From Nocardioides massiliensis (GTDB taxonomy: Bacteria > Actinomycetota > Actinomycetes > Propionibacteriales > Nocardioidaceae): a DNA stretch of 64,000 bases. The notes below the pieces were generated by a model, which saw only the letters and a program-made list of their open reading frames with translations, searched no databases and was not told the DNA's origin. The stretch covers positions 3,410,001-3,474,000 of the forward strand of contig NZ_JAUSQM010000001.1 of NCBI RefSeq assembly GCF_030811215.1, written 5' to 3'. The translations under genes and the position numbers were made by a program. Positions 52,271 to 62,930 of the stretch are shown here, piece by piece; the first letter of the stretch is position 1, and every line of letters begins with the position of its first letter.

Positions 52271-53653
52271 GTGGACAACAGCGCGGACGCGTTCGACGTC
52301 GTGATCCTCGGGGCCGGGAGTGGTGGCTACTCCTGCGCGCTGCGCGCCTCCCAGCTGGGCTTGAGCGTCGCCCTCGTCGAGAAGGACAAGCTCGGCGGCA
52401 CGTGCCTCCACGTCGGCTGCATCCCCACCAAGGCCCTGCTCCACGCCGCGGAGGTCGCCGACGCCGCGCGCGACAGCGCCAAGGTCGGCGTGACGGCGAC
52501 GTTCGACGGCATCGACGTCCCCGCCCTGCACGCCTACAAGGACGGCGTGGTCACCCGCCTCCACAAGGGCCTCACCGGGCTCGTCCGAGGCCGCGGCATC
52601 ACCGTCGTCGAGGGCGAGGGGCGGCTGGTCGACCAGCGCACCGTCGAGGTCGCCGGGCGCCGGCTCACCGGGCGCCACCTCGTCCTCGCGACGGGCTCGA
52701 CCCCCCGCACGCTCCCCGGTCTCGACGTCGACGGCGAGCGGGTCCTCACCTCCGACCACGCCCTGCGGCTGTACCGCGTGCCCGCCTCGGTCGTCGTGGT
52801 CGGCGGCGGCGTCATCGGCTGCGAGTTCGCCTCCGTGTGGCGCTCGTTCGGCGCCGAGGTCACGATCGTCGAGGCGCTCCCCCGGCTCGTGCCCGGCGAG
52901 GACGAGGCGTCCTCCCGCGCGCTGGAGCGAGCGTTCCGCAAGCGCGGCATCACCGCGCGCACCGGTGTCGGGTTCAGCGCCGCCGAGCGCACCGCCTCCG
53001 GCGTACGCCTCACGCTCGACGACGACCAGGTCCTCGAGGCCGAGGTCGTGCTCGTCGCCGTCGGCCGCGGACCGGTCACCGAAGGTCTCGGGTTCGCGGA
53101 GCACGGCATCGAGCTCGACCGCGGCTTCGTCGTCACCGACGAGCGCTGCCGTACGTCGGTCGAGGGCGTCTTCGCCGTGGGCGACATCGTGCCCGGGCTG
53201 CAGCTGGCCCACCGTGGGTTCGCCCAGGGCATCTTCGTCGCCGAGGAGATCGCCGGTCTCGAGCCGCGCCCGATCGCCGACGAGACCGTCCCGCGGGTCA
53301 CCTACTGCGACCCCGAGGTCGCCTCGGTCGGGATCACCGAGGCCACTGCCCGCGAGCGGTACGGCGACGCGGTCGAGGTCCTGACGTACGACCTCGGCGG
53401 CAACGGCAAGAGCCAGATCCTGCAGACGCAGGGATTCGTGAAGCTCGTCCGCCGGACCGACGGGCCGGTCGTCGGCATCCACCTGGTCGGCGCACGCGTC
53501 GGCGAGATGGTCGCCGAGGCCCAGCTCATCGTCGGGTGGGAGGCTCATCCCGCCGACGTCGCTCCCCTCCTGCACGCTCACCCGACCCAGGGCGAGGCAC
53601 TCGGCGAGGCCCACCTCGCCCTGGCCGGCAGCCCGTTGCACGCCCACGCCTGA
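52271..53653 (+). CDS. lpdA: Dihydrolipoyl dehydrogenase (E3)
   Basis: 460 aa flavoprotein disulfide reductase. FAD motif [17 protein letters not shown], redox pair [19 protein letters not shown] motif [17 protein letters not shown], and the C-terminal catalytic [12 protein letters not shown]. Reoxidises lipoyl groups of 2-oxoacid dehydrogenases and the glycine cleavage system. I chose GTG 52271, 5 nt after AAGGAGG; GTG 52253 in front would include the ribosome site. The E2 gene follows after 46 bp. Confidence 0.95.
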   Translation: MDNSADAFDVVILGAGSGGYSCALRASQLGLSVALVEKDKLGGTCLHVGCIPTKALLHAAEVADAARDSAKVGVTATFDGIDVPALHAYKDGVVTRLHKGLTGLVRGRGITVVEGEGRLVDQRTVEVAGRRLTGRHLVLATGSTPRTLPGLDVDGERVLTSDHALRLYRVPASVVVVGGGVIGCEFASVWRSFGAEVTIVEALPRLVPGEDEASSRALERAFRKRGITARTGVGFSAAERTASGVRLTLDDDQVLEAEVVLVAVGRGPVTEGLGFAEHGIELDRGFVVTDERCRTSVEGVFAVGDIVPGLQLAHRGFAQGIFVAEEIAGLEPRPIADETVPRVTYCDPEVASVGITEATARERYGDAVEVLTYDLGGNGKSQILQTQGFVKLVRRTDGPVVGIHLVGARVGEMVAEAQLIVGWEAHPADVAPLLHAHPTQGEALGEAHLALAGSPLHAHA

Positions 53654-53699
53654 CCGAGTAGAACCAACACAACCGCCAGCACCGACCGAAGGAACTGCA

Positions 53700-55604
53700 T
53701 TGGCCACCCCCGTCACGCTTCCCGCACTCGGCGAGTCCGTCACCGAAGGCACCGTCACCCGCTGGCTCAAGCAGGTCGGTGACGAGGTCGCCGTCGACGA
53801 GCCGTTGCTCGAGGTCTCCACCGACAAGGTCGACACCGAGATCCCCTCCCCGGTCGCCGGCACCCTGCTCGAGATCAAGGCCGAGGAGGACGAGACCGTC
53901 GAGGTCGGCGCCGAGCTCGCCATCATCGGCGACTCCAGCGAAGGGGGTGGCGACGGCGGCGAAGACGAGTCCGCCGAGGACTCGTCCGGGGGCGACGACG
54001 AGGCCGCCGACGAGAGCGTCGAGACCGCCCCCGAGCAGTCCGAGGACGAGGGCACCGCGCCCGAGACCGACCCCGACGCCGGCGCGGAGTCCGACGACTC
54101 CGGTCCGAGCGCCCACGGCAGCGGCGAGAGCGCCGGCGGCGACAGCAGCGGTGGGGGTGGCTCCGGTACGCCGGTCACGCTTCCCGCGCTCGGCGAGTCC
54201 GTCACCGAGGGCACCGTCACCCGCTGGCTCAAGCAGGTCGGTGACGAGGTCGCCGTCGACGAGCCGTTGCTCGAGGTCTCCACCGACAAGGTCGACACCG
54301 AGATCCCCTCCCCGGTCGCCGGCACCCTGCTCGAGATCAAGGCCGAGGAGGACGAGACCGTCGAGGTCGGCGCCGAGCTGGCCATCATCGGTGACAAGTC
54401 CGCAAGCTCGGGTGGCTCCGGCGGGGCCGACGACTCCTCCGAGAAGGCGGCCACCCCCGAGGCGCAGCCCGCCGACGAGCAGCAGTCCGAGAAGAAGGCG
54501 GAGCAGGAGGAGCAGATCGAGGACGAGTCCGGCGAGCTGCCCCCTGGCGACGAGACGCCGGAGCGGGAGAAGTCGGAGGCTCCCAAGCAGGAGGCTCCCA
54601 AGCAAGAGGCCCCCAAGCAAGAGGCCCCCAAGCAAGAGGCGCCGAAGCAGGAGCAGAGCGGCGACCGCAGCGACGCGACGGCGTACGTCACCCCGCTGGT
54701 GCGCAAGATGGCGGCCGAGCACGACGTCGACCTCAGCACCATCGAGGGCACCGGTGTCGGTGGCCGGATCCGCAAGCAGGACGTGCTCGACGCGGCGGCC
54801 GAGAAGAAGGAGCAGGCCAGCGCCCCGGCGCAGCAGGCTCCGGCTGCGAGCTCCGCGCCCGCGGCGTCGGCGCCCAGCAGCACGCCGTCGCCCCTGCGCG
54901 GCAAGACCGAGAAGCTGTCGCGGCTGCGCAAGATCATCGCCTCGCGCATGGTCGAGTCGCTCCAGACCACCGCGCAGCTCACCCAGGTGGTCGAGGTCGA
55001 CGTCACCAACATCGCCCGGATGCGGGAGGCCCAGAAGGAGGAGTTCCTCGCTCGCGAGGGCGTGAAGCTCAGCTACCTGCCGTTCTTCGCCAAGGCCGCG
55101 ATCGACGCGCTCAAGCAGCACCCGGCGCTCAACGCGACGATCGACACCGAGGCCGGCGAGGTCACCTTCTACGACCGCGAGCACCTCTCGCTGGCCGTCG
55201 ACACCGAGAAGGGCCTGATCACGCCGGTGATCAAGGACGCCGGTGACCTGTCGATCTCCGGGCTGGCCAAGAAGATCGCCGACATCGCGGCGCGCACGCG
55301 GACCAACAAGATCGGTCCTGACGAGCTGTCGGGCGGCACCTTCACGATCACCAACCTCGGCAGCGTCGGCGCGCTGTGGGACACCCCGATCATCAACACC
55401 CCGCAGGTCGCGATCCTCGGCCCCGGTGCCGTCGTGAAGCGCCCGGTCGTCATCGACGACCCCAACCTCGGGGAGACGATCGCGGTGCGCCACATGGTCT
55501 ACCTGGCACTGACCTACGACCACCGCCTCATCGACGGTGCGGACGCCGGCCGGTTCCTGACCGAGGTCAAGCAGCGCCTGGAGTCGGGACAGTTCGAGAT
55601 CTGA
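53700..55604 (+). CDS. sucB: E2 acyltransferase with two lipoyl domains (2-oxoglutarate dehydrogenase type)
   Basis: 634 aa from TTG 53700 with GAAGGAAC upstream. Domain order: lipoyl 1 (about 3-78, lysine in STDKVDTEI), acidic Gly/Glu linker, lipoyl 2 (about 157-233, same sequence), linker with five PKQEA repeats, E3-binding domain (about 330-365, [15 protein letters not shown]), Ala/Pro linker, and the catalytic domain with DHRLIDGAD (His, Asp). In actinobacteria the same E2 can serve pyruvate dehydrogenase (DlaT), so substrate is uncertain. Encoded just after its E3. Lipoyl domains are nearly identical in DNA too. Confidence 0.93.
   Translation: MATPVTLPALGESVTEGTVTRWLKQVGDEVAVDEPLLEVSTDKVDTEIPSPVAGTLLEIKAEEDETVEVGAELAIIGDSSEGGGDGGEDESAEDSSGGDDEAADESVETAPEQSEDEGTAPETDPDAGAESDDSGPSAHGSGESAGGDSSGGGGSGTPVTLPALGESVTEGTVTRWLKQVGDEVAVDEPLLEVSTDKVDTEIPSPVAGTLLEIKAEEDETVEVGAELAIIGDKSASSGGSGGADDSSEKAATPEAQPADEQQSEKKAEQEEQIEDESGELPPGDETPEREKSEAPKQEAPKQEAPKQEAPKQEAPKQEQSGDRSDATAYVTPLVRKMAAEHDVDLSTIEGTGVGGRIRKQDVLDAAAEKKEQASAPAQQAPAASSAPAASAPSSTPSPLRGKTEKLSRLRKIIASRMVESLQTTAQLTQVVEVDVTNIARMREAQKEEFLAREGVKLSYLPFFAKAAIDALKQHPALNATIDTEAGEVTFYDREHLSLAVDTEKGLITPVIKDAGDLSISGLAKKIADIAARTRTNKIGPDELSGGTFTITNLGSVGALWDTPIINTPQVAILGPGAVVKRPVVIDDPNLGETIAVRHMVYLALTYDHRLIDGADAGRFLTEVKQRLESGQFEI
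53712..54396 (+). repeat. Near-identical direct repeat encoding the two lipoyl domains
   Basis: About 220 bp at 53712-53932 recur at 54174-54394 with only about four synonymous changes. Outside this the linkers differ. Point to recent duplication or gene conversion. Confidence 0.85.
54574..54654 (+). repeat. 15-bp repeats encoding PKQEA linker
   Basis: Five consecutive 15-bp units of the form GAGGCTCCCAAGCAG/A in frame, making a mobile Pro/Lys/Gln/Glu linker in the E2 protein. Confidence 0.8.
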
Positions 55605-55649
55605 CCCACGGCTGAAGGACCACTTGGAGGACCCTGCGACAGTGAGGCC

Positions 55650-56543
55650 ATGCGCTTCCTGATCGCAGGGTCCTCCGGCTTTCTCGGCACCGCGCTGCGC
55701 GAGCACCTGACCGGGGCCGGCCACGACGTGGTCCGCCTGGTGCGCGGCGAGGCCAAGGGCCCGGGCGAGTCCGCGTGGGACCCGTACGCCGGCCGGCTCG
55801 ACGCCGCCCAGGTGGAGCAGGCCGACGTCGTGGTCAACCTCGCGGGTCGTCCCCTGATGGGCAACCCGCACTCCGGCACCTACCGCCGCGATCTGCGCGA
55901 GAGCCGGGTGCGGACGACGGCGGTGCTCGCCGAGGCGATCGCCGCCAGCGGGCGCAAGCCGGCGTTCCTGGCCCAGAACGGCACGGCCTACTACGGCGAC
56001 CGGGGTGACGAGATCCTCACCGAGGACGCCGCCACGGCGCCCGGCAGCATCCTCACCGACGTCACCCGCGAGTGGCAGGACGCGACACTTCCGGCCTCCG
56101 ACGCCGGCGCACGGGTGTGCATCCTGCGCACCGGACCGGTCCTGCACCGCAGCGGCGGCGCGATGGCACCGCTGCTGCTGTTGTTCAAGTCGGGCCTGGC
56201 AGGACGGCTCGGCGGCGGCCAGCAGTACTTCCCCATCTCCTCCCTGGAGGACTGGGTTCGCGCGACCGTATTCCTCGCCACCAACGACGCCAGCAGCGGC
56301 CCTTACAACATGGTCGCGCCCGAGCCCCCGACCAACGCGGAGTTCACCCGCGCGCTCGGCAAGGCGCTCGGTCGCCCGACCGTCATCCCCGTGCCCGGGC
56401 CGCTGATCCGGCTCGCCGCCGGTCCCCTGGCCCCCGAGCTGCTCGGCTCGCTGCGCACGGTGCCGGCGAAGCTGCAGGACGAGGGGTTCACCTTCCACCA
56501 CCCCGGGGTCGACGCGATCATCCGCGCGGCGCTGCAGGACTGA
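55650..56543 (+). CDS. TIGR01777-type NAD(P)-dependent epimerase
   Basis: 297 aa short-chain-reductase-like protein. RFLIAGSSGFLGTALREHL (TGxxGxxG-like nucleotide motif), NLAGRPLMG, an active-site Y in YYGDRGDE and the C-terminal DUF1731 tail PAKLQDEGFTFHHP. Function of the family (YfcH/SulA-like) is not settled. ATG 55650; GACAGT ends 6 nt before. Overlaps the convergent gene by 26 bp. Positional match to Rv2216. Confidence 0.92.
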   Translation: MRFLIAGSSGFLGTALREHLTGAGHDVVRLVRGEAKGPGESAWDPYAGRLDAAQVEQADVVVNLAGRPLMGNPHSGTYRRDLRESRVRTTAVLAEAIAASGRKPAFLAQNGTAYYGDRGDEILTEDAATAPGSILTDVTREWQDATLPASDAGARVCILRTGPVLHRSGGAMAPLLLLFKSGLAGRLGGGQQYFPISSLEDWVRATVFLATNDASSGPYNMVAPEPPTNAEFTRALGKALGRPTVIPVPGPLIRLAAGPLAPELLGSLRTVPAKLQDEGFTFHHPGVDAIIRAALQD

Positions 56544-57225
56544 CGCCCCGCTCGTCCACGTCCTCGTCCTTGGCGGACCGCGCGGACACGACCCGCCAGC
56601 GGTCGTCGAAGCGCAGGACGAGCACGCGGGACCGCCAGCTGTCGCGCGGGAGTGCCATCCGACGACCGTCACCACCCACGGCGTACGCCGGTCCGAGGCG
56701 CTCGACCACCGCGACCCGCAGCCGGTCCCCGCGCCGGGCCAGCTCGGTGATCTCGCCCAGCTGCATCCGGGCGCCGCGCACCGCCAGTCCTCGCGCCGCG
56801 TAGGCGCGCAGCATGCGCAGGTCGGCGCCGCCCACGGGCGAGCCGGGGACATACAACCCGCGCAGAGCACCGGGCCGGCCGGTCGCGTAGGCCAAGGCGC
56901 GCTCGGCGTCCCACGCCCGCAGGACCGCACGGGCGGGTGCCGCGGGGTCGGTCAACGGGTCGTGCGGGGGCGGCGCGGTCACCGGCGCCGTCACCGGCGC
57001 AGTGACCGGCGCAGTGACCGGCGCAGTGACCGGCGCCGCCGAGGGAGCCCCCGCCGGAGCCGGCGCGAGATCCGCGGGTTCGGGCGCGCCGGGGCGGGAG
57101 AGGGCAAGCACGAGACCTGCGCCGAGCGCGACCACGAGCAGCGTCAGACCGGTGCGATTCCACCCGGCCACGCGCGTGCCACGGACGACGGCGTGCCGGC
57201 CCGGGGCGTGACGCGTGCGGGTCAT
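56518..57225 (-). CDS. Membrane-anchored NTF2-like protein with PVTA repeat linker
   Basis: 235 aa. Basic cytoplasmic start, one helix (about 26-43), a low-complexity Pro/Ala linker with five PVTA units (about 63-84), then about 140 residues outside the membrane that look like an NTF2/SnoaL-type fold ([39 protein letters not shown]). ATG 57225 chosen because CACAGT ends 6 nt before; no ribosome site. Function unknown. Divergent from lipB. Confidence 0.75.
   Translation of the reverse strand: MTRTRHAPGRHAVVRGTRVAGWNRTGLTLLVVALGAGLVLALSRPGAPEPADLAPAPAGAPSAAPVTAPVTAPVTAPVTAPVTAPPPHDPLTDPAAPARAVLRAWDAERALAYATGRPGALRGLYVPGSPVGGADLRMLRAYAARGLAVRGARMQLGEITELARRGDRLRVAVVERLGPAYAVGGDGRRMALPRDSWRSRVLVLRFDDRWRVVSARSAKDEDVDERGVSPAAPRG
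56976..57036. repeat. 12-bp tandem repeat in the PVTA linker
   Basis: Five tandem copies of GTGACCGGCGCA or GTCACCGGCGCC in the antisense of the linker coding region. Confidence 0.8.
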
Positions 57226-57290
57226 CGCTCCACTGTGGCTCAGCAGCCCGCGGGGCGTCGGCACTCATCCACAGGCGTAGGCTCGCGTGC

Positions 57291-58022
57291 GTGAGCACGC
57301 TCGAGGTGGACACGGTCGGCATCGGGCCCGAGGCGGTCGACTACCGCGCGGCCTGGGACCTGCAGCGCTCGGTGCACGCGACGGTCGCCGGCGCGGACGA
57401 CGAGCCGGGGCGGCTGCTACTGCTCGAGCACCCGCCGGTCTACACCGCCGGCAAGCGCACCGAGCCGCACGAGCGGCCGGCCGGCGCCGAGGTCATCGAC
57501 GTCGACCGCGGCGGGAAGATCACCTTCCACGGTCCTGGCCAGCTGGTCGGCTACCCGATCGTGCGGCTGCCCCACCACGTATTGGTCGTCGACTACGTCC
57601 GCCGCGTCGAGGAGGCACTGATCCGTGCCTGCCGCGACCTCGGCGTGGAGACGGCCCGCGTCCCCGGCCGTTCCGGGGTGTGGCTGCGGGCCGACGGGCC
57701 GCGCCCCGAGCGCAAGATCGCCGCGATCGGGATCCGGGTCAGCCGCGGGGTGACGATGCACGGGTTCTCGCTCAACTGCGACGTCGACCTGTCGTGGTAC
57801 GACACCTTCGTCCCCTGCGGGATCGACGACGCCGGGGTCACGTCGCTGAGCGTCGAGCTCGGCCGCACCGTCGGCGTCCCCGAGGCGATCGAGGCCGTCG
57901 TGCCGCACCTGCGCGAGCTGTTGGCGTGGGAGGCGTACGACGCGACCCCCGACTACGAGCCACGGCCGGACCCGGCACGCGCAGCGGGTCCCCGGATCAC
58001 GGTCCTCTCCCCCGGCAGCTGA
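57291..58022 (+). CDS. lipB: Octanoyltransferase
   Basis: 243 aa. Moves octanoyl from acyl carrier protein to lipoyl domains. Motifs [17 protein letters not shown], the catalytic Lys in [11 protein letters not shown] and Cys in [17 protein letters not shown] 57291 with TAGGCT (57278-57283) 7 nt before: leaderless. lipA follows after the ABC transporter pair. Client proteins (E2, possibly GcvH) are encoded near. Confidence 0.95.
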   Translation: MSTLEVDTVGIGPEAVDYRAAWDLQRSVHATVAGADDEPGRLLLLEHPPVYTAGKRTEPHERPAGAEVIDVDRGGKITFHGPGQLVGYPIVRLPHHVLVVDYVRRVEEALIRACRDLGVETARVPGRSGVWLRADGPRPERKIAAIGIRVSRGVTMHGFSLNCDVDLSWYDTFVPCGIDDAGVTSLSVELGRTVGVPEAIEAVVPHLRELLAWEAYDATPDYEPRPDPARAAGPRITVLSPGS

Positions 58023-58139
58023 GGCGCTCGCCGCCGACGCGCCGCGCCACCTCCGCGGCGGGTGGTCCGCGTGGGTGCAGGATTCCTCTCGTCCTCACCG
58101 GGACGTCGACGACCCGGGTCCTGAACGAGAGGTGAGCCC

Positions 58140-59090
58140 GTGGCGAGCACGGTCATCGAGACCCGCGGTCTGCGCAAGGAGTTCCGCACCCGGCGCGGAC
58201 GGCACGTGGTCGCCGTCGACGCACTCGACCTGGCGGTGCCTCGCGGCGGTGTCCACGGCTTCCTCGGCCCCAACGGGTCGGGCAAGACCACGACCATCCG
58301 GATGCTGCTCGGCCTCTCGCGGGCCACGCGCGGCCAGATGGCGCTGTTCGGCGAGACCGTCCCCGACCGGCTGCCGCAGGTGCTGCAGCGCGTCGGCGCC
58401 GTGGTGGAGAACCCGAAGTTCACGCCGACCTTCACCGGCCGGCGCAACCTGCAGCTGCTCGCCCGCACCGCCGGTGTCTCCTCGCGCCAGGTGGACGCGG
58501 CCATCGAGCGCGTGGGGCTCCGCGGGCGCGAGCACGAGCGCTTCGGCGGCTACTCGCTGGGCATGAAGCAGCGACTGGCCATCGCCGCGACCCTCCTGCG
58601 CGACCCCGAGCTGCTCATCCTCGACGAGCCGACCAACGGGCTCGACCCGGCCGGCATCCGCGACATCCGGGACATGATCCGCGACCTCGGCAACGACGGC
58701 GTCACCGTCCTCATCAGCTCCCATATCCTCGCCGAGGTCCAGCAGGTCTGCGACTCGGTCTCCATCATCGGCCGTGGCCGGTTGCTCGCCTCCGGCCGCG
58801 TCGCCGACCTCCTCGCCGGCAGCGCCGCGAGCGTCCGCGTCGGCGTCACCGACCCGGCACGGGCCGCCGAGGTCCTGGCCGCGGCAGGCTTCGGCGTACG
58901 CCGGGAGGGTGAGGGACTGCTGGTCGAGCTGGCGACGCCCACCGACGACCCCGCCAGGATCACCCGACTGCTCGCCGGCCACGAGATGTGGGTCCACGAG
59001 CTCAGCCGGCAGACGGCTGATCTCGAGTCGTTCTTCCTCGACCTCACCCACGGCACCGGGCCGGGCGCCGACCCTCGGGAGGACGCATGA
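58140..59090 (+). CDS. ABC transporter ATP-binding protein
   Basis: 316 aa. Walker A GPNGSGKTTT, signature region YSLGMKQRL, Walker B LLILDEPTNGLDP, then the C-terminal DUF4162-like extension of drug/antibiotic exporters (CcmA/DrrA type). GTG 58140. Coupled to the permease (ATGA). Inserted between lipB and lipA relative to M. tuberculosis. Export substrate unknown. Confidence 0.93.
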   Translation: MASTVIETRGLRKEFRTRRGRHVVAVDALDLAVPRGGVHGFLGPNGSGKTTTIRMLLGLSRATRGQMALFGETVPDRLPQVLQRVGAVVENPKFTPTFTGRRNLQLLARTAGVSSRQVDAAIERVGLRGREHERFGGYSLGMKQRLAIAATLLRDPELLILDEPTNGLDPAGIRDIRDMIRDLGNDGVTVLISSHILAEVQQVCDSVSIIGRGRLLASGRVADLLAGSAASVRVGVTDPARAAEVLAAAGFGVRREGEGLLVELATPTDDPARITRLLAGHEMWVHELSRQTADLESFFLDLTHGTGPGADPREDA

Positions 59091-60052
59091 CCAGGCTCCT
59101 GGGCGTCGAGCTCACCCGGTTCCGCAGCCGGCGCGCCATCGCGCTGCTGCTGCTCACCGGCCTCGTCATCACTGTCGTCGTCGCGGGCGCGACCGCCTGG
59201 AACACGCGCGGCGTCACCGACCGCGAGCTGCGCGAGGCCGAGCAGACAGCCATGGCGGAGGCCGAGCAGCCCTACGTCCAAGACGAGCTCGAGGCATGCC
59301 GGGAGAACCCCGGCGACTGGGGTGTCCCCGCAGACGACTGCGAGGGCGTCGTCGTCCCCCAGCCGGAGTGGTTCCTGCACCGCACCCCGCTGGACCTTGG
59401 CCAGGAACGGCAGGGGTCCGGGATCGGAGCGGCCACCGTGCTCGCCGGCATCGCGATCATGGTCGGCGCGACGTTCGCCGGGGCCGACTGGTCGTCGGGT
59501 TCGATGTCGAACCAGCTGCTGTTCGAGTCTCGTCGGGTCCGCGTCTGGCTCGCCAAGGCACTGGCCGTGGTCCTCGGCGTCGCCCTGCTGACCCTGGTGG
59601 CGCTGGCGGCTCTGTGGGGCTTCTACTTCGCCGTGGCCTCCGCGCGCGACGTCACGGTCGCCCCCGGCACGACGGAGCTGATCCGTGGCGACGTGCTGCG
59701 CGCGGTCGCGCTCTCCGCCGCGGCAGGCCTGGGCGGCTACGCGCTGAGCATGCTGTTTCGCAGCACCACGGGCACCGTCGCGGTCGTCTTCGTGGTCGCC
59801 GTGGCGGGCGAGATCCTCACCAGCCTGCTCCCGATCGAGGGGCGCATGCGGTTCAGCCCCTCGTCCAACGTGTTCGCCGTGCTGCAGGACGGCGTCGAGG
59901 TGTACGACCAGTCGTTGCCCTGCGCCCCGGACAGCGGCAACTGCGGGTTCCTGACCGTCGGCGCGGCGCACGGAGCGACGTACCTCGCCTGCTTCCTCGC
60001 CCTGGCCGTGCTTCTGTCCGTGTGGTCCTTCCGCCACCGCGACGTCCCCTGA
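59087..60052 (+). CDS. ABC-2-type permease
   Basis: 321 aa with about six helices (about 20-40, 115-135, 160-190, 205-235, 245-265, 285-310) and a large extracytoplasmic loop (45-110). Partner of the ATPase with a 4-bp overlap. An exporter of unknown substrate. Confidence 0.88.
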   Translation: MTRLLGVELTRFRSRRAIALLLLTGLVITVVVAGATAWNTRGVTDRELREAEQTAMAEAEQPYVQDELEACRENPGDWGVPADDCEGVVVPQPEWFLHRTPLDLGQERQGSGIGAATVLAGIAIMVGATFAGADWSSGSMSNQLLFESRRVRVWLAKALAVVLGVALLTLVALAALWGFYFAVASARDVTVAPGTTELIRGDVLRAVALSAAAGLGGYALSMLFRSTTGTVAVVFVVAVAGEILTSLLPIEGRMRFSPSSNVFAVLQDGVEVYDQSLPCAPDSGNCGFLTVGAAHGATYLACFLALAVLLSVWSFRHRDVP

Positions 60053-60085
60053 GCGACCAGCCACGTCGCACGTACAGTGGGGCTC

Positions 60086-61015
60086 GTGACCGTCGCACCT
60101 GAAGGACGCAAGCTGCTCCGACTCGAAGCGCGCAACGCGGAGACCCCGATCGAGCGCAAGCCGGAGTGGATCAAGACCCGCGCCAAGATGGGCCCGCAAT
60201 ACAACGAGCTCATGAACCTGGTGAAGGGCGAGGGACTTCACACCGTCTGCCAGGAGGCCGGTTGTCCCAACATCTTCGAGTGCTGGGAGGACCGCGAGGC
60301 GACCTTCCTCATCGGGGGTGACCAGTGCACCCGTCGCTGCGACTTCTGCCAGATCGACACCGGCAAGCCGCAGCCCCTCGACCGCGACGAGCCGCGCCGC
60401 GTCGCCGAGAGCGTGCAGAAGATGGAGCTGCGCTACGCAACGATCACCGGTGTCGCCCGCGACGACCTCCCCGACGGTGGCGCCTGGCTCTACGCCGAGA
60501 CGGTCCGCGCCATCCACGAGCTCAACCCGGACACCGGCGTCGAGAACCTCATCCCCGACTTCAACGGTGACCCCGACCTGCTGCGCGAGGTCTTCGAGTC
60601 CCGCCCCGAGGTGCTCGCCCACAACGTCGAGACCGTGCCGCGGATCTTCAAGCGGATCCGGCCGGCCTTCCGCTACGAGCGCTCGCTCGACGTGCTCACC
60701 CAGGCCCGGGCGTTCGGGCTGGTGACGAAGTCCAACCTCATCCTGGGCATGGGCGAGACCCGCGAGGAGATCTCGCAGGCGCTGCAGGACCTGCACGACG
60801 CGGGGTGTGAGCTGATCACGATCACCCAGTACCTCCGCCCCTCGCTGCGCCACCACCCCGTCGAGCGCTGGGTGAAGCCGCAGGAGTTCGTCGAGCTCAA
60901 GGAGGAGGCCGACGAGATCGGCTTCGCCGGGGTCATGAGCGGGCCGTTGGTGCGCTCGTCCTACCGCGCCGGCCGGCTCTACCAGCAGGCGATGGAGGCC
61001 CGCGCCACAGTCTGA
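60086..61015 (+). CDS. lipA: Lipoyl synthase
   Basis: 309 aa radical-SAM enzyme that inserts two sulfurs into octanoyl-lysine. First cluster [12 protein letters not shown] (auxiliary 4Fe-4S) and second CTRRCDFC (CxxxCxxC); the C-terminal RSSY supplies the serine ligand. GTG 60086 with TACAGT 7 nt before (60073-60078), no ribosome site. Works after LipB. The 3' end overlaps the convergent gene by 83 bp. Confidence 0.96.
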   Translation: MTVAPEGRKLLRLEARNAETPIERKPEWIKTRAKMGPQYNELMNLVKGEGLHTVCQEAGCPNIFECWEDREATFLIGGDQCTRRCDFCQIDTGKPQPLDRDEPRRVAESVQKMELRYATITGVARDDLPDGGAWLYAETVRAIHELNPDTGVENLIPDFNGDPDLLREVFESRPEVLAHNVETVPRIFKRIRPAFRYERSLDVLTQARAFGLVTKSNLILGMGETREEISQALQDLHDAGCELITITQYLRPSLRHHPVERWVKPQEFVELKEEADEIGFAGVMSGPLVRSSYRAGRLYQQAMEARATV

Positions 61016-61961
61016 GGCGGGTTCGCCAGCGCTTCAGCAGCCGTACCTGACCGGGAGCGGTCAGACTCGAGCCTCGCAACAGCGCGCGCCACGCATCGAT
61101 CCTGGTGCGTTCGTACGGGCGCCCGAGCACGCGGTCGGCATCACGCAACACCAGATGCGGACGGGCCACCACATCCACCGACGTGTAGCCGTTGCGCGTC
61201 CAACCCGCTTCGTTCAACCGTCGTTGACGACGCAGGTCCTCACGCTGCTGCGCTCGGGTCCGGTGCACGGCGCCGTCGTACTCCTGCAGCGTGCGGGTCC
61301 CGGCGATCCACAGGTCGCCGCGGGCGACGAAGCCGCGCGCGTCTTCGACGACGAGTTGCGGGACCACCTCGACCTCGAACGTCTGGTGCTGCAGGCGCAG
61401 CACGGTCTCCCACGGTGACTCCGCGCGCGGGTCCGCCAGGGTCAAGGCCCTGCGCAGCGCGGCGCCGCCGTGCCGACCACTCCCGGCAGTCGTGCGAAGC
61501 GCGTCCAGGTCGACGCCCGACCGCGCGGCACTGTCGAGCAGCGGGACCAGGTCGAGAAGGCCGAGGTCACGAGCGCAACCGAGCACGACTTCGCCCGGAT
61601 CCGCCACCCGCAGACCGTCGATGACGTCGTACGCCGGCGCCTCGTCCAATCGGGAGACCCTGATCCCGCTCCGGCGGACCCGTGGGCCGCGGGACGTCAC
61701 CGCGAAGACCGGGATGCCCTCCGTGGCAGGTGTCCACCATCCGTGAAGCCACGCTGCGGTGAGATGCGTGAACGACGCCTCCGGTGGAAGCACCGCCTGC
61801 CAGGCCCGCAGCTCACTGATTCGTTCGGCGCGAAGTCGCGCCCGGCGGACCCCTTCCTCCTCGGGTTGGTCGCCGCGCACAGCGATGTCGCGGCGGTACG
61901 CGCCGCGGGTCACCCGAACCCACCCGACCGCCCGGCAAGCGCCGAGCCTGACCTCGTCCAT
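60933..61961 (-). CDS. Endonuclease-like protein (PD-(D/E)XK/DUF559-like; AbiEi-type architecture possible)
   Basis: 342 aa from ATG 61961 with GGAG upstream. The N-terminal 170 residues contain repeated (R)x-rich helices such as [26 protein letters not shown], as in AbiEi-like antitoxin proteins; the C-terminal part has [20 protein letters not shown] and [16 protein letters not shown]-like sequence, the D-x(n)-E-x-D core of the Vsr/DUF559 fold. Role (toxin-antitoxin, defence or repair) is not shown; no partner gene is adjacent. Last 28 codons are antisense to lipA. It is absent from the M. tuberculosis order, so probably accessory. Confidence 0.6.
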   Translation of the reverse strand: MDEVRLGACRAVGWVRVTRGAYRRDIAVRGDQPEEEGVRRARLRAERISELRAWQAVLPPEASFTHLTAAWLHGWWTPATEGIPVFAVTSRGPRVRRSGIRVSRLDEAPAYDVIDGLRVADPGEVVLGCARDLGLLDLVPLLDSAARSGVDLDALRTTAGSGRHGGAALRRALTLADPRAESPWETVLRLQHQTFEVEVVPQLVVEDARGFVARGDLWIAGTRTLQEYDGAVHRTRAQQREDLRRQRRLNEAGWTRNGYTSVDVVARPHLVLRDADRVLGRPYERTRIDAWRALLRGSSLTAPGQVRLLKRWRTRLRLWRGPPSPAGRAGRRGRTSAPTARS

Positions 61962-62182
61962 GCGCAGACACTCCGTGGACTTCCAGATGGGCGCGGCGCT
62001 CCGCTTGCTGGCTGTGGAGGGAGCCATCCGGGCACAGGGCTGGGGACGACGAGCAGCCCCGCGACTTCGGGGCGCTTCCTGCAGGAGATCGCGGGTGATC
62101 TCTGCAGCTACTGCCCCGAACCTGGCGGGCCGGGGCGTGAGAGACTGGGTCGTCCGTCGTACGAGAGGAACCCGGCACCCCG

Positions 62183-62905
62183 ATGGCGAAGTCCGAGAAG
62201 GCACCCAAGCCGCCGAAGCAGAAGAAGAAGCGCTTCGGTCAGATGCGCGAGACCTACCAGCTCACGAAGCGGTCGGACCCGAAGATCGGGTTGATCCTGC
62301 TGATGTGGCTGGTCATCGGCGCCGCGGTCGGTGCCGTGCCGATGCTGCTGCTCAGCGCGTGGTGGCCGTTCGTGGTCCTGTCGGCGCTGTTGGCCGGCGT
62401 GCTCGCCGTCACGATCGTCTTCGGCCGCCGCGCCCAGCGGGCGGTGTTCGCCCAGATGGAGGGTCAGCCCGGCGCAGCCGCAGCCGCGCTGACGATGCTG
62501 CGCCGTGGGTGGAAGACCGACCCGGCCGTGGCGTTCAACCGTCAGCAGGACGTCGTGCACCGCGTCGTCGGCCCGCCCGGCATCGTCCTGGTCGGCGAGG
62601 GCAACCAGAACCGACTCCGGGCGCTGCTCGCCAACGAGCGCAAGAAGCACGAGCGGGTGGTCTCCGAGACCCCCATCCACGAGGTCATCGTCGGTCCCAA
62701 GGACGGCCCCGAGGGCACCGTGCCGCTCCCCAAGCTCGTCAAGCACGTGCGCAAGCTCGGCCGCAACATCAAGGGTCCGCAGATGACCGAGGTGCTCGGG
62801 CGGCTGCGCGCGCTCGACGCCAACCGGTCCAACATCCCCCTGCCGAAGGGTCCGGTCCCGACCAACCTGCGCGGCGCCCGCCAGCAGAACATGCGCGGTC
62901 GCTGA
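62183..62905 (+). CDS. DUF4191 membrane protein
   Basis: 240 aa. Lys-rich start, two helices (about 35-55, 60-80), then a cytoplasmic domain (about 95-225) with RQQDVVHRVVGPPGIVLVGEG. Widely conserved in actinobacteria between lipA and glnA; function unknown (Rv2219 by position). ATG 62183 behind GAGAGGAA. Divergent from the endonuclease-like gene with about 220 bp between. Confidence 0.9.
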   Translation: MAKSEKAPKPPKQKKKRFGQMRETYQLTKRSDPKIGLILLMWLVIGAAVGAVPMLLLSAWWPFVVLSALLAGVLAVTIVFGRRAQRAVFAQMEGQPGAAAAALTMLRRGWKTDPAVAFNRQQDVVHRVVGPPGIVLVGEGNQNRLRALLANERKKHERVVSETPIHEVIVGPKDGPEGTVPLPKLVKHVRKLGRNIKGPQMTEVLGRLRALDANRSNIPLPKGPVPTNLRGARQQNMRGR

Positions 62906-62930
62906 CCCGAGCTGCTCCCCGGATCCGCGG

